Positions 10,001-18,140 of a stretch of DNA of 33,355 nt are shown in pieces (positions within the stretch are counted from its first letter, which is position 1; each line of letters begins with the position of its first letter). The DNA lies in the NCBI GenBank assembly GCA_029941275.1, contig JAPYQK010000005.1, forward strand, positions 1 through 33,355, given 5' to 3'. Below the pieces are notes generated by a model. That model did no database searches and was not told the origin of the DNA. It saw nothing but the letters and a program-made list of their open reading frames with translations. This stretch comes from Longimicrobiales bacterium. GTDB taxonomy: Bacteria; Gemmatimonadota; Gemmatimonadetes; Longimicrobiales; Gaopeijiaceae. Both the position numbers and the translations under genes were made by a program.

Positions 10001-10254
10001 TCGATGACCAAGACGATGCCCTGCTCGACCTCGCGAGGGCTCGCACCGGGATAGGGCACGGTGACGCTGATCATATCCATGGAGAACTCGGGGAACACCT
10101 CCTGCTTGAGCGTGAAGGCGGTCAGCGTCCCTCCGAGCAGAACGACCGCCATGAGCAGGTTGGCCGCCACGGGGTTGGAGGCCATCCAGGCGAGTGGCCC
10201 CTTCCTGATTTGTTCGTCGGACACGGTCGCTGCGCCCTCTTCGTCCATGTTCAT
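7024..10254 (-). CDS. RND-family multidrug efflux permease (AcrB/HAE1-like)
   Basis: 1076 aa; [61 protein letters not shown] (TM4 proton-relay Asp pair), duplicated 12-TM layout. Confidence 0.95.
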   Translation of the reverse strand: [1076 protein letters not shown]

Positions 10255-11408
10255 GGCTGTGACCCCGTAGCTGCGAGCGACCGGGCAGACGCGCCCTCCA
10301 CCGGGTTGACCAGCGGTGAAAGCACCAGCAAAGCACCGTCCTCCAGCCCCTCCTTCACGTACACATAAGTGTCATCGCTCCACACCCGAGATATGCTGCG
10401 TCGCTCGAGCGTCGATTGGGGGCTCAACACCCAAACCGTGTTCCCGTCGTAGATGGCCGCCCTCGGCACTGCTATGGCACCTTCGATGCTCCGCCCTCGC
10501 ACCTCGGCATCCACGAAGGCCCCAGGCAAGAGTGGGAGCGCGTCACCCAACGACATCGGATTCTCGACGAGCACCAGGACCTGTGCCCTGCGAGTCTCGG
10601 GGTCCAGCTCGTCCACCCGATGAGCTACACGGCCGGTTCTTTCGACGACCCGGTCGGCCCCTACGCGCTGCCGCACCACTACTAACGACCCCTCTTCCCC
10701 GTCGACGGACAGTTCGATGAGTTCCAAGTCTTCCAGTCGTACGGAGAGTAGAATCCGCACATTGTCGGTTCCGATCAAGCGGGCCACCTGGCTTTGCGGC
10801 CCTACGACCTGGCCTTCATCGACGGTCTCGGAGAGTACGGTGGCGTTGAAGGGCGCCCGAAGTTCTGTACGCTCTAGACCCAATTGGGCCCGCTCGAGGG
10901 CGCTGCGGTTCGCGTTCAAATTCATCTCGGCGGCCGCGCGCTGGCTCTCGCGTAATACGAGCGGCGACGGCTCTCCCCCGTCTCCCAAGAGGCGCCATTC
11001 CTCGAGTGCGATCGCCTGACGTGCTCGCTCCATCTCGACTTCGAGTTCCGCGCTTCTGACCAACCCGCGCTGTTGCTCGACCGCCAATTCGTAATCCCGT
11101 GCATCGATGCGGGCCATGACCTCGCCCGTTCGAAAACGCCCGCCGGGCACGAGACGGTCGGACACATACACGATGCGGCCGCTCACCTCAGGGATGACCG
11201 ACACTTCCCGCCCGGGTGAGATCAGTCCCGTCGCGGCAACCATGGCCTGATGGGCCCTGACCTGGGCGACCTGTGTTTGAACGACCAGCTCCGGCTCGTC
11301 CTGTGCCACGATCACCGGCTCTGTACCCATCACGCTGACGCCGGCGGCGACGGCTGCGCCGCTCAAGACCACAAGCGCCGGGATGCCGATCGTTTTCATT
11401 TTTGACAT
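10251..11408 (-). CDS. RND efflux periplasmic adaptor (HlyD/MFP family)
   Basis: GRIVYVSDRLVPGGRFRTGEVMARIDARDYELAVEQ lipoyl-like motif, coiled-coil, ELRAPFNATVLSETVDEGQVVGPQSQVARL. ATGA overlap with the RND gene (10251-10254). Confidence 0.92.
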   Translation of the reverse strand: MSKMKTIGIPALVVLSGAAVAAGVSVMGTEPVIVAQDEPELVVQTQVAQVRAHQAMVAATGLISPGREVSVIPEVSGRIVYVSDRLVPGGRFRTGEVMARIDARDYELAVEQQRGLVRSAELEVEMERARQAIALEEWRLLGDGGEPSPLVLRESQRAAAEMNLNANRSALERAQLGLERTELRAPFNATVLSETVDEGQVVGPQSQVARLIGTDNVRILLSVRLEDLELIELSVDGEEGSLVVVRQRVGADRVVERTGRVAHRVDELDPETRRAQVLVLVENPMSLGDALPLLPGAFVDAEVRGRSIEGAIAVPRAAIYDGNTVWVLSPQSTLERRSISRVWSDDTYVYVKEGLEDGALLVLSPLVNPVEGASARSLAATGSQP

Positions 11409-11411
11409 GGT

Positions 11412-12872
11412 CTATTCCCTGCCGAGGCCGCGGGTCCAGTCACCACCCGCCGCCTGTCGGAGTTGGATCCAAGAGCCCAGAACGTTCCGCTTCGTGCGGA
11501 CTACGTTCAGCTCTGCCTGTTGCATTCCATTCAAAGCGTTGAGTACGTCGAGGAAGGACGCGATTCCCACGAGGTACCGGCGTCGTGACTCGTCGTATGC
11601 GAGAGTCGAGGCATCCAGCTGCTCCTGAAACGCCTCAAGTTGTTCTGTCTGTTCCTCTTGCTGAGCCGTGGCAGAGCGTACCTCGCTGACTGCCAGGGCC
11701 TCCACTTGTCGTAACGAGGCTTCCGCCACTCCCGCCCCGGCTACGGCTTCTTGAATACGCCCTCTCCGGTCGAAACCGTCGAAGAGCGGCACTGAAAAAC
11801 TCAAGCTACTACCCCAGGTGGATTGGCTGGCTAGCTCGCTCACCCTAAAGAACTGAACGCCGGTGTTGAGGGAAAGATCCAACCTCGGGAGGCGGCTCCA
11901 TCGGGCACCTGATGCATCGCGGAGCGAGGCCTGGAGCCTGGCGTCCGCTCCGCGGACATCCGGACGATCGAACATCACGAACGCAGCACCAAGGGCGCCG
12001 GAGGCGAAGTCCTGGGCAGCCACCGGAACCGCTGGGAGGCGGTCCGGGACATCGGGTGGAGCCGCTGATGCATCGCGCGCAAGAAGTGCATGGAGCCGCT
12101 CAAGGGCCACCCGCACAGACGCCTCGGTTAGAGGCAGATTGGCCTTGGCGGTGGCGAGCTGCTGCCGCTGCTGAAGTACATCCAGCGCCGTCGCCTGGCC
12201 ACTCCGGTAGCGCAGGAGCGTGACGTCGGCGAGCTGCTGACTGGCCGTGACTTGCTGCTCAATGATCGCCCGTTGCTCCCTGGCGGACACCGCATCCAAG
12301 TACGCCTCGGCAACCTGAGTAGCCAGGGTGACCGCGATGGCATCACTATCCCCACGGCTCGCGGCGGCCCGAAGACGACTGGACTCCACCGCGCGAGACT
12401 CGGCTCCCCATGACGTGAGGTTGTATCGGGCCGTAACACCGCCGGACCCCGTGTAGAAGAGGGACGGGCGGGAAGCCGACGGGTCACCGCCAATCGGCAA
12501 CCCGCCGAACTGGAACCCCAGTCCGCTGAGGGGGGCGGCCGAGCCCTGGGCATCGAAGGTCAGCGTCGGCAAGATGGCGGCACGCGAGCGAAGCGAAGAA
12601 GCCTCCGCCTGGGCGATCCGCTGGACGGCTCCCATGAGGTCGGGGTTCATCGAGAACGCCTCGTCGATCAGCGCACCGAGTGTGTTGTCGTCCAACACGT
12701 CCCACCACGGTAGAGCCTGAGCGGCGGTCCGGGCGGGGGAAACGGCCCCGGGGAGCACGGTCAGGAACAGGATCGGCACCACCCGCTTCGCACGGTGCCT
12801 CAGGCCCTTTCGGACTGGGTCGTTATGAGCGGTGCGCCTCGGGGCTGCGTGCTTCATGGCCATGAGCTTCAT
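11412..12872 (-). CDS. TolC-family outer membrane efflux protein
   Basis: LGALIDEAFSMNPDLMGAVQRIAQAEASSLRSRAAILPTL and the duplicated coiled-coil repeat with SLSFSVPLFDGFDRRGRIQEA; immediately upstream of the adaptor. Confidence 0.9.
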   Translation of the reverse strand: MKLMAMKHAAPRRTAHNDPVRKGLRHRAKRVVPILFLTVLPGAVSPARTAAQALPWWDVLDDNTLGALIDEAFSMNPDLMGAVQRIAQAEASSLRSRAAILPTLTFDAQGSAAPLSGLGFQFGGLPIGGDPSASRPSLFYTGSGGVTARYNLTSWGAESRAVESSRLRAAASRGDSDAIAVTLATQVAEAYLDAVSAREQRAIIEQQVTASQQLADVTLLRYRSGQATALDVLQQRQQLATAKANLPLTEASVRVALERLHALLARDASAAPPDVPDRLPAVPVAAQDFASGALGAAFVMFDRPDVRGADARLQASLRDASGARWSRLPRLDLSLNTGVQFFRVSELASQSTWGSSLSFSVPLFDGFDRRGRIQEAVAGAGVAEASLRQVEALAVSEVRSATAQQEEQTEQLEAFQEQLDASTLAYDESRRRYLVGIASFLDVLNALNGMQQAELNVVRTKRNVLGSWIQLRQAAGGDWTRGLGRE

Positions 12873-13474
12873 CGGCCACCCCCCGACCCCAGCCCATGAG
12901 TGAGCAAGTCAGCAAGATGATTGACATACTCCTCGTCGGAAGATCCCGCAGGGGTGTGCCCCGTAATCTCAACGAAAAAAGCACGAAACTGGAGCGCACC
13001 GAGAATCATCGTGGCGGCCGCTTCGGAGTCCACGGGGCGGAGCAACCCTCGGTCCACACCCCGGAGCAACCAGGCGATGAGGGCCCGCTTCGCGACCAAG
13101 GGGGGCGCGACCTCAAACGACGCGAGCAACTCTTCTTTGGAGATTCCACTGGAGCGGATGACCGACAGACACGGAACAGCCTCCGCAAAAAACGCGGCCG
13201 CCTGCCGGATCACTGCCTGGAGTTGCTCCACGATGGGCCGGTCGTCCGGTCCATCCTCCAAAGCGCGTACCCAATCCGGAACCGCAGGGGGGAGGAGGGC
13301 AGCGAGCATGAGTGCCTTCTTCGTGCCGAAGCGCTTGAAGATCGCGGGCTGCGAGATATCCAGCTCTGCCGCGATGACTTCGGTGGACACGCCCGGACCG
13401 TGCGCGAGAAAGCACCGCCGAGCTTCCGCCAGGACGTCCGAATCGGAGACAAGTTTCGTGCGAGCCACATCCAC
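12869..13474 (-). CDS. TetR/AcrR-family regulator, first gene of the efflux operon
   Basis: LAEARRCFLAHGPGVSTEVIAAELDISQPAIFKRFGTKKALMLAA helix-turn-helix; GTG start; overlaps the TolC start by ATGA (12869-12872). Confidence 0.9.
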   Translation of the reverse strand: MDVARTKLVSDSDVLAEARRCFLAHGPGVSTEVIAAELDISQPAIFKRFGTKKALMLAALLPPAVPDWVRALEDGPDDRPIVEQLQAVIRQAAAFFAEAVPCLSVIRSSGISKEELLASFEVAPPLVAKRALIAWLLRGVDRGLLRPVDSEAAATMILGALQFRAFFVEITGHTPAGSSDEEYVNHLADLLTHGLGSGGGR

Positions 13475-13480
13475 CTCAAA

Positions 13481-13502
13481 AGTTAGTGAGTCATCACTAA
13501 CT
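13481..13502. promoter_or_regulatory. Probable TetR operator (perfect 9-bp inverted repeat, 4-nt spacer)
   Basis: AGTTAGTGA-GTCA-TCACTAACT, directly upstream of the TetR-led efflux operon start at 13474. Confidence 0.75.
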
Positions 13503-13600
13503 AAAAGATCCCAGCGTCGCGGTCAAGGGCACGGTTCCTTGGGGGTTCTCCACCGCTCTCGAGCGAGCCGTTGTGCTTCTTCAACAGACTTCGAGGACCT

Positions 13601-13666
13601 TCAGTCGCTCAACTGCCGGACTGCCTCTTCGAGGGCGCGCCGTTCCGTCACGTCCTGGACAATCAT
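13601..13666 (-). pseudogene. PAS/PAC-domain C-terminal fragment (sensor-protein remnant)
   Basis: Reverse frame reads MIVQDVTERRALEEAVRQLSD*, matching the conserved PAC tail 'DVTERKALEEALR'; no attached kinase or GGDEF domain. Confidence 0.6.
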
Positions 13667-13675
13667 AGGCCTAGA

Positions 13676-13692
13676 TGTTGACGACGTCAACA
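13676..13692. promoter_or_regulatory. Probable operator of the second TetR regulator
   Basis: TGTTGACG-A-CGTCAACA, perfect 8-bp arms around one base, 19 bp upstream of the ATG at 13712. Confidence 0.7.
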
Positions 13693-13711
13693 CTTTTGTT
13701 CACGTTACCGC

Positions 13712-14323
13712 ATGGCCAACCAAATCAGTGCCTATCACCACGGGGACCTCCGGGCTGCGCTGCTCGCCGAAGCCACAGCCATGATCACCGAAGGAGGGGT
13801 CGCGAGCGTGACGATGCGGGCGCTCGGCCAACGCCTCGGCGTGTCGCGGGCGGCCGCCTATCGCCACTTCGCAGGCAAGACCGCACTTCTGGTCGCGGTG
13901 GCCGCAAACGGATTCGACCGCCTCAGCGACCGCCTGCAAGCAACCGGCGCCGATTGCAAGCAATCCAGCGGCGAACGACTCAGGCACCTCGGTGAGGAGT
14001 ACGTGCTCTTCGCCCTCGAGAACCCCGCACAATATCGTCTGATGTACGGGAAGGAAGCGCTCGCTCGGAATGACCTACCTGAGTTGGGGAAGACCGCAAA
14101 AGCTTTGTTCGATCAGTTCGCCGACGTGATCCGATCCCACCAACAGAGTGGTATTCTCAAGCGGCAGGATCCCCACGCGCTGGCCTACGTGGCCTGGAGC
14201 GCGGTGCACGGCTTGGCGTCGCTGGTGATCGAAGGACAGATCCAAGGCACGGACGACATCGATGGGCTCATTCGGTTGACCACAAAAACTGTCCTGGACG
14301 GCATGCGGGTGCGAAGCCGATAG
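13712..14323 (+). CDS. TetR/AcrR-family regulator (WHG-type C-terminal domain likely)
   Basis: YHHGDLRAALLAEATAMITEGGVASVTMRALGQRLGVSRAAAYRHFAGKTALLVAVA; C-terminal half ENPAQYRLMYGKE...YVAWSAVHGLASLVIEGQI. Confidence 0.92.
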   Translation: MANQISAYHHGDLRAALLAEATAMITEGGVASVTMRALGQRLGVSRAAAYRHFAGKTALLVAVAANGFDRLSDRLQATGADCKQSSGERLRHLGEEYVLFALENPAQYRLMYGKEALARNDLPELGKTAKALFDQFADVIRSHQQSGILKRQDPHALAYVAWSAVHGLASLVIEGQIQGTDDIDGLIRLTTKTVLDGMRVRSR

Positions 14324-14397
14324 GGCGTGCCGGTGCCGAGCACACCACGTAGCTTCATAACCACGTGTTCATCGTGTCCCCGCCCCCGACGGCCCGC

Positions 14398-16506
14398 TCA
14401 ATCCTGAGGCCCAGCTCCCGCGTCCCGCCACGTCGGGTTCACGAACGCCCCGTTCGTCGCAATGTCCCACACCGCCACCCGAGCCCAATTCCATCCTTCA
14501 GCCTCGACCGTCCATTCGAAGGTCTCTGCGCCGAACTGACGTGTTTCGTATAGCGGAATGATCTCTCGATGGGTCCCCGTGCCATCGCCCCAGACGATCT
14601 CGGCAAAGCTGAGCGGGAAAGTCCAGTCGACACGCACCCGCGCCGTGAGTCGCTCGTCCGAAGATGCGGACCAGTCCACTTCCGGCAACAGAACTTCACC
14701 GGTCGTGGTGAACAACTCGCCCCGCGCCATGGGCTCCAGAACGTCCGCCCACTGATCGAAAGAGGGCAATCGATCCAGCCGGACGTAGTTGATGTTCATG
14801 TGCGCGTAGAGCTCGTGCGTGGCGTCGAACTGGAAGACATCGACTTCGCCGAAGAGCTTCTTGCGGAAGCCCTGGTTGCTCATGTCATCGAGCAAATCGA
14901 AGGCGCGGTCGCCGAGCCGAGGGGAGGACATGTCGGCCGGCAGCGACTTCCAGCCGGCCCCGAGATAGGCGGGGTCCTGGAAGTGATCGGCCTCGAAGAT
15001 CCGGTCGGGAAATCCGGTCGAGCCTTTGGTCCGGGGATGGGTCTGCACCATCGTCCCGCCCTCACGACGGACAATCTCCAGGAGTTCGGCGGCATTAGCG
15101 GCGCTATACACCGTGCCGTACGTGGGGTGGGTGGTCTCGAACGCCCCGCCTGGAGGCCGGTCCATGAACCAGTAAACGGGTTTTGGGAATGTGACGGTCC
15201 AGTGACCGCCGAAGTGTACGTTGGCCTCCTCGCTCGGGATGAGGAGAAAGTCGGGCTCCGACTGCGCGCGGAGCGCTAGGAAGTAGGCGTCGAGTTCGTC
15301 CAATCGCAGGTCGGTGAGATCGCGCGGATGGAGATCACCATGGAAGTCCATGATGATCGACGCATCCACCCCCATGGCCTTGAGGACTGGCTTGAAGGGC
15401 GGCGTCCAGTCGAACCCGTGCTCGAGCGCCTGGGTCGTGTACGCCAGGTGCCAGTGAGTGCTGACCGTCTTGTACCCGTCGAGAGGGCGGAAGCGGTCGG
15501 CGTTCGTGTAGGCGAGCACGTCGTTGAGTGTCCCTTCGGAAGCCCCGTCAGAGACGAGGAAAAACACCGACATCCGCTGGGTCTGCCCAGGTGGCGCGTT
15601 CATCCAGGGATAGAACTGCCAGTTGGTGTCGCCGATCTGCCGAGTACCTAGAGACACTCGGCCACGCCAAGCTCGGTGCCAGAGGTGGCCGAGGTTCGAG
15701 GTGAAGTCACGGGGAAAGAAGTACTGATGTGGAGCAGGAAAGACCGCGACGCTACCTCCTGCTGTCTCCACTGCCAAAGTCCGGTGGCGCACCTTTACGG
15801 GAATCCGCTCCGGCTCGAAGCCGCTCGCCACGTCCCGGCGCAACTCGCCTGTAGTGTCGTAGTAGCTGACCTCGGTGTTCATGTTGCGCCCGGCGGTCAG
15901 GTCGGACCTGGCGGCCATTTCCCAACCGGCATCGTAGTAGTAAGCCACGTCCTGTACGTCCGTGGTGAGCACGGCCTCCTGCTCGATCAAACGGCTGCCG
16001 GGATAAAACGTGTAGGCGATTCCGCCCTCGAAGACACCCATGCTCAGTCCGTCGAAGAGCAGTTCGACCCGCTCGCCGATCGTACGTGCCGTGGCAGTGC
16101 GGAGGCGGAAAGCACCCTGCGACCGCCTCGTGCCGTCCGGGTGGCTGGGCGGGTAGTCGAAGAAGGCGTTCCAGCCGCCACGCCGAGTGCCCGTCTCGGC
16201 TTCATAGAATGGGCGCGCGTTCGAAACAACGACGGTCGCGCCCGCCGCGATGGACTGAATGAGCGGCTGGCGTGGGTCGAGCGAGAAAGTCGCCCGCCAA
16301 GCCTGGCCGGTCTCATCGGGCCAGGTCACGATCACTGCGTCGTCGCCCTGGGTGACCGTCACCGGGCCCGGGCTGACTTGACCGAGATCGAGCGGGACGG
16401 CTTGTGCGGAGGCCGTACCTGCCACCAGCGCCGCGAGCGTGCCCAAGATTGGCAGTACCAGTGGCGCCCGGCGAAGTCGTGACGACACGGCGTTTTTGAG
16501 CTTCAC
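14398..16506 (-). CDS. Exported PHP/CehA-McbA-like putative metal-dependent hydrolase
   Basis: GTG start at 16506 preceded by AGGAGG; signal peptide LVLPILGTLAALVAGTASAQA. C-terminal half with HWHLAYTTQ, IIMDFHGDLHPRDLTD, IPSEEANVHFGGHW, MVQTHPRTKGS. No exact function recognised. Confidence 0.65.
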   Translation of the reverse strand: MKLKNAVSSRLRRAPLVLPILGTLAALVAGTASAQAVPLDLGQVSPGPVTVTQGDDAVIVTWPDETGQAWRATFSLDPRQPLIQSIAAGATVVVSNARPFYEAETGTRRGGWNAFFDYPPSHPDGTRRSQGAFRLRTATARTIGERVELLFDGLSMGVFEGGIAYTFYPGSRLIEQEAVLTTDVQDVAYYYDAGWEMAARSDLTAGRNMNTEVSYYDTTGELRRDVASGFEPERIPVKVRHRTLAVETAGGSVAVFPAPHQYFFPRDFTSNLGHLWHRAWRGRVSLGTRQIGDTNWQFYPWMNAPPGQTQRMSVFFLVSDGASEGTLNDVLAYTNADRFRPLDGYKTVSTHWHLAYTTQALEHGFDWTPPFKPVLKAMGVDASIIMDFHGDLHPRDLTDLRLDELDAYFLALRAQSEPDFLLIPSEEANVHFGGHWTVTFPKPVYWFMDRPPGGAFETTHPTYGTVYSAANAAELLEIVRREGGTMVQTHPRTKGSTGFPDRIFEADHFQDPAYLGAGWKSLPADMSSPRLGDRAFDLLDDMSNQGFRKKLFGEVDVFQFDATHELYAHMNINYVRLDRLPSFDQWADVLEPMARGELFTTTGEVLLPEVDWSASSDERLTARVRVDWTFPLSFAEIVWGDGTGTHREIIPLYETRQFGAETFEWTVEAEGWNWARVAVWDIATNGAFVNPTWRDAGAGPQD

Positions 16507-16626
16507 GGAATTCCTCCTGATAGCGAGAACCGAGTGGCCGCATCCCAATGACGGTGTTTTCCGGGGCGCTCCGGGTTCCGCGATACGCGATAGTTGGCAG
16601 GACGTCGCCACAGCCGCGGGACGCTG

Positions 16627-17055
16627 CTACGCACCACCGGGGGGTTCGGCGGGCTCCTCATATTCCAGACTGAACTCTACGCGTTCCACTCCGGGGATCG
16701 CTCGGACGACCGCGCCCAGACTCTGCTGCACCGTTCCGGTGCCCCCTGGAGTGCGGCGGCCCCCGCAGTCTTCACAGACGACCGAGCCGGTCACGGTGAC
16801 GACCCCGCCCATCACCACAACTGTAAGCGCATCGGCGGGAACGTCCGACGCGCTCGCCAACGCCGCCTCGACCCGAGCCTGAAGTACGTCGTCCGGCACG
16901 CCCTGGTCGGCGTCCGACCCGCAGGAGCCAAGAGCTAACACGGCGCAGGTACAGGTCACGACAACGAGATGGAACCTGGACAGCCTCTTCGTCAGGGTCT
17001 TGATCAATGTCTCAGTCACTCCGTCAATCAGTCTCAGCATCACTCTTCTGATCAC
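16627..17055 (-). CDS. BON-domain lipoprotein
   Basis: Lipobox-like LALGSCGSD; VEAALASASDVPADALTVVVMGGVVTVTGSV...VVRAIPGVERVEFSLEYE is BON-like. N-terminal start uncertain. Confidence 0.65.
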   Translation of the reverse strand: MIRRVMLRLIDGVTETLIKTLTKRLSRFHLVVVTCTCAVLALGSCGSDADQGVPDDVLQARVEAALASASDVPADALTVVVMGGVVTVTGSVVCEDCGGRRTPGGTGTVQQSLGAVVRAIPGVERVEFSLEYEEPAEPPGGA

Positions 17056-17132
17056 AGCCTCACGATTACTTTGTCGGTTACAGTCTCCAGAGTCGCTCTC
17101 TCAGCGTCTCGATGCGTTTGCCGATCTCGGCC

Positions 17133-18140
17133 TCAGGCAGACGTGGCGAGCGTCAGGACCGTACGTTCTACGACGCCTCGAGTCAGCGGGATCTTATAAG
17201 CGTTCTTCGAGAGCGGGGTTGCCCCCGCCACGGCGGCCGCGCCCACCGCACGGGCTAGTTCCGGCGTGACACGCTGGCCGGCCAGTAAGCTCTCGGCCTC
17301 CGGCACTCTCCACGGAATGGGCGCCACACCCCCAAGCACGATCTGTGCCTCCCGACACACGTCGCCGTCCATGTCGAGCACGACGGCGGCGCTTACCAAA
17401 GCGTGGGTCCAAGCATCTCGGTCCATGACCTTATGATACGTACTCCGCACGCCACTCCCCTGCGCTGGCAACACCACTGAGGCCAGCACCTCGTCGTCCG
17501 CCAAAACATTTTCGTGAGATGCATCCTGGCTGGGAAGCACGAAGAAGTCCGATCCGGACAGGGTCCGCTCACCGGTGGGCCCCACGACACGGAACGTCGC
17601 GTCGAGAGCGACGAGCGCGGGTGCGAGGTCCGAAGGATGAACGATGAAACTCGGGCCACCACCGAAGATGGCGTGGAGTTGGTTTTCACCCGCCACCGAG
17701 TAACACTGATCGCCCCCGGCCTTGAAGCAGGGGAATCCATTACGGTAGTACCAGCACCAGGGCCGCTGAACCACGTTGCCCCCCAGCGTGCCGACGTTCC
17801 GGATCTGCGGGCTCGCAACACTCTCCGCGGCCTCCGCGAGTACGGCGAACCGGCCGCGGACGACGGCGTTATCTGCGAGTGCGCTGAGCGTGATCATGCC
17901 ACCCACGGTCGTATCGCCGGACCCGCTCGTGACCTGATCGAGCCCCTCCACGGTCGTAAGGTGGACGAGGACGTCCGGTTCGGCGGATCCCGGGCGATTC
18001 ACCACCCTGTCCTTCATCAGTTGTAGCAAGTCGGTGCCGCCGCCCGCAAAAGAGACCGATTGGCCGGCGCTGATCGCCTCCTGCGCGAGCGACACGGCCT
18101 CGTCCAAAGTGCGGGCATTCTGGTTCGTAAAGGCTTTCAT
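17133..18140 (-). CDS. Molybdo-hydroxylase FAD-binding subunit (YagS/PaoB-like)
   Basis: SFAGGGTDLLQLMKDRV, SPQIRNVGTLGGNVVQRPWCWYYRNGFPCFKAGGDQCYSVAGENQLHAIFGG, HPSDLAPALVALDA; ATGA overlap with the Mo subunit. Confidence 0.92.
   Translation of the reverse strand: MKAFTNQNARTLDEAVSLAQEAISAGQSVSFAGGGTDLLQLMKDRVVNRPGSAEPDVLVHLTTVEGLDQVTSGSGDTTVGGMITLSALADNAVVRGRFAVLAEAAESVASPQIRNVGTLGGNVVQRPWCWYYRNGFPCFKAGGDQCYSVAGENQLHAIFGGGPSFIVHPSDLAPALVALDATFRVVGPTGERTLSGSDFFVLPSQDASHENVLADDEVLASVVLPAQGSGVRSTYHKVMDRDAWTHALVSAAVVLDMDGDVCREAQIVLGGVAPIPWRVPEAESLLAGQRVTPELARAVGAAAVAGATPLSKNAYKIPLTRGVVERTVLTLATSA

Noticed and set aside
16990-17110. TCA/GAGACT-rich quasi-periodic stretch at the start of the BON gene
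   Set aside because: No clean repeat unit; consistent with a repetitive amphipathic coding sequence or an incorrect start assignment.
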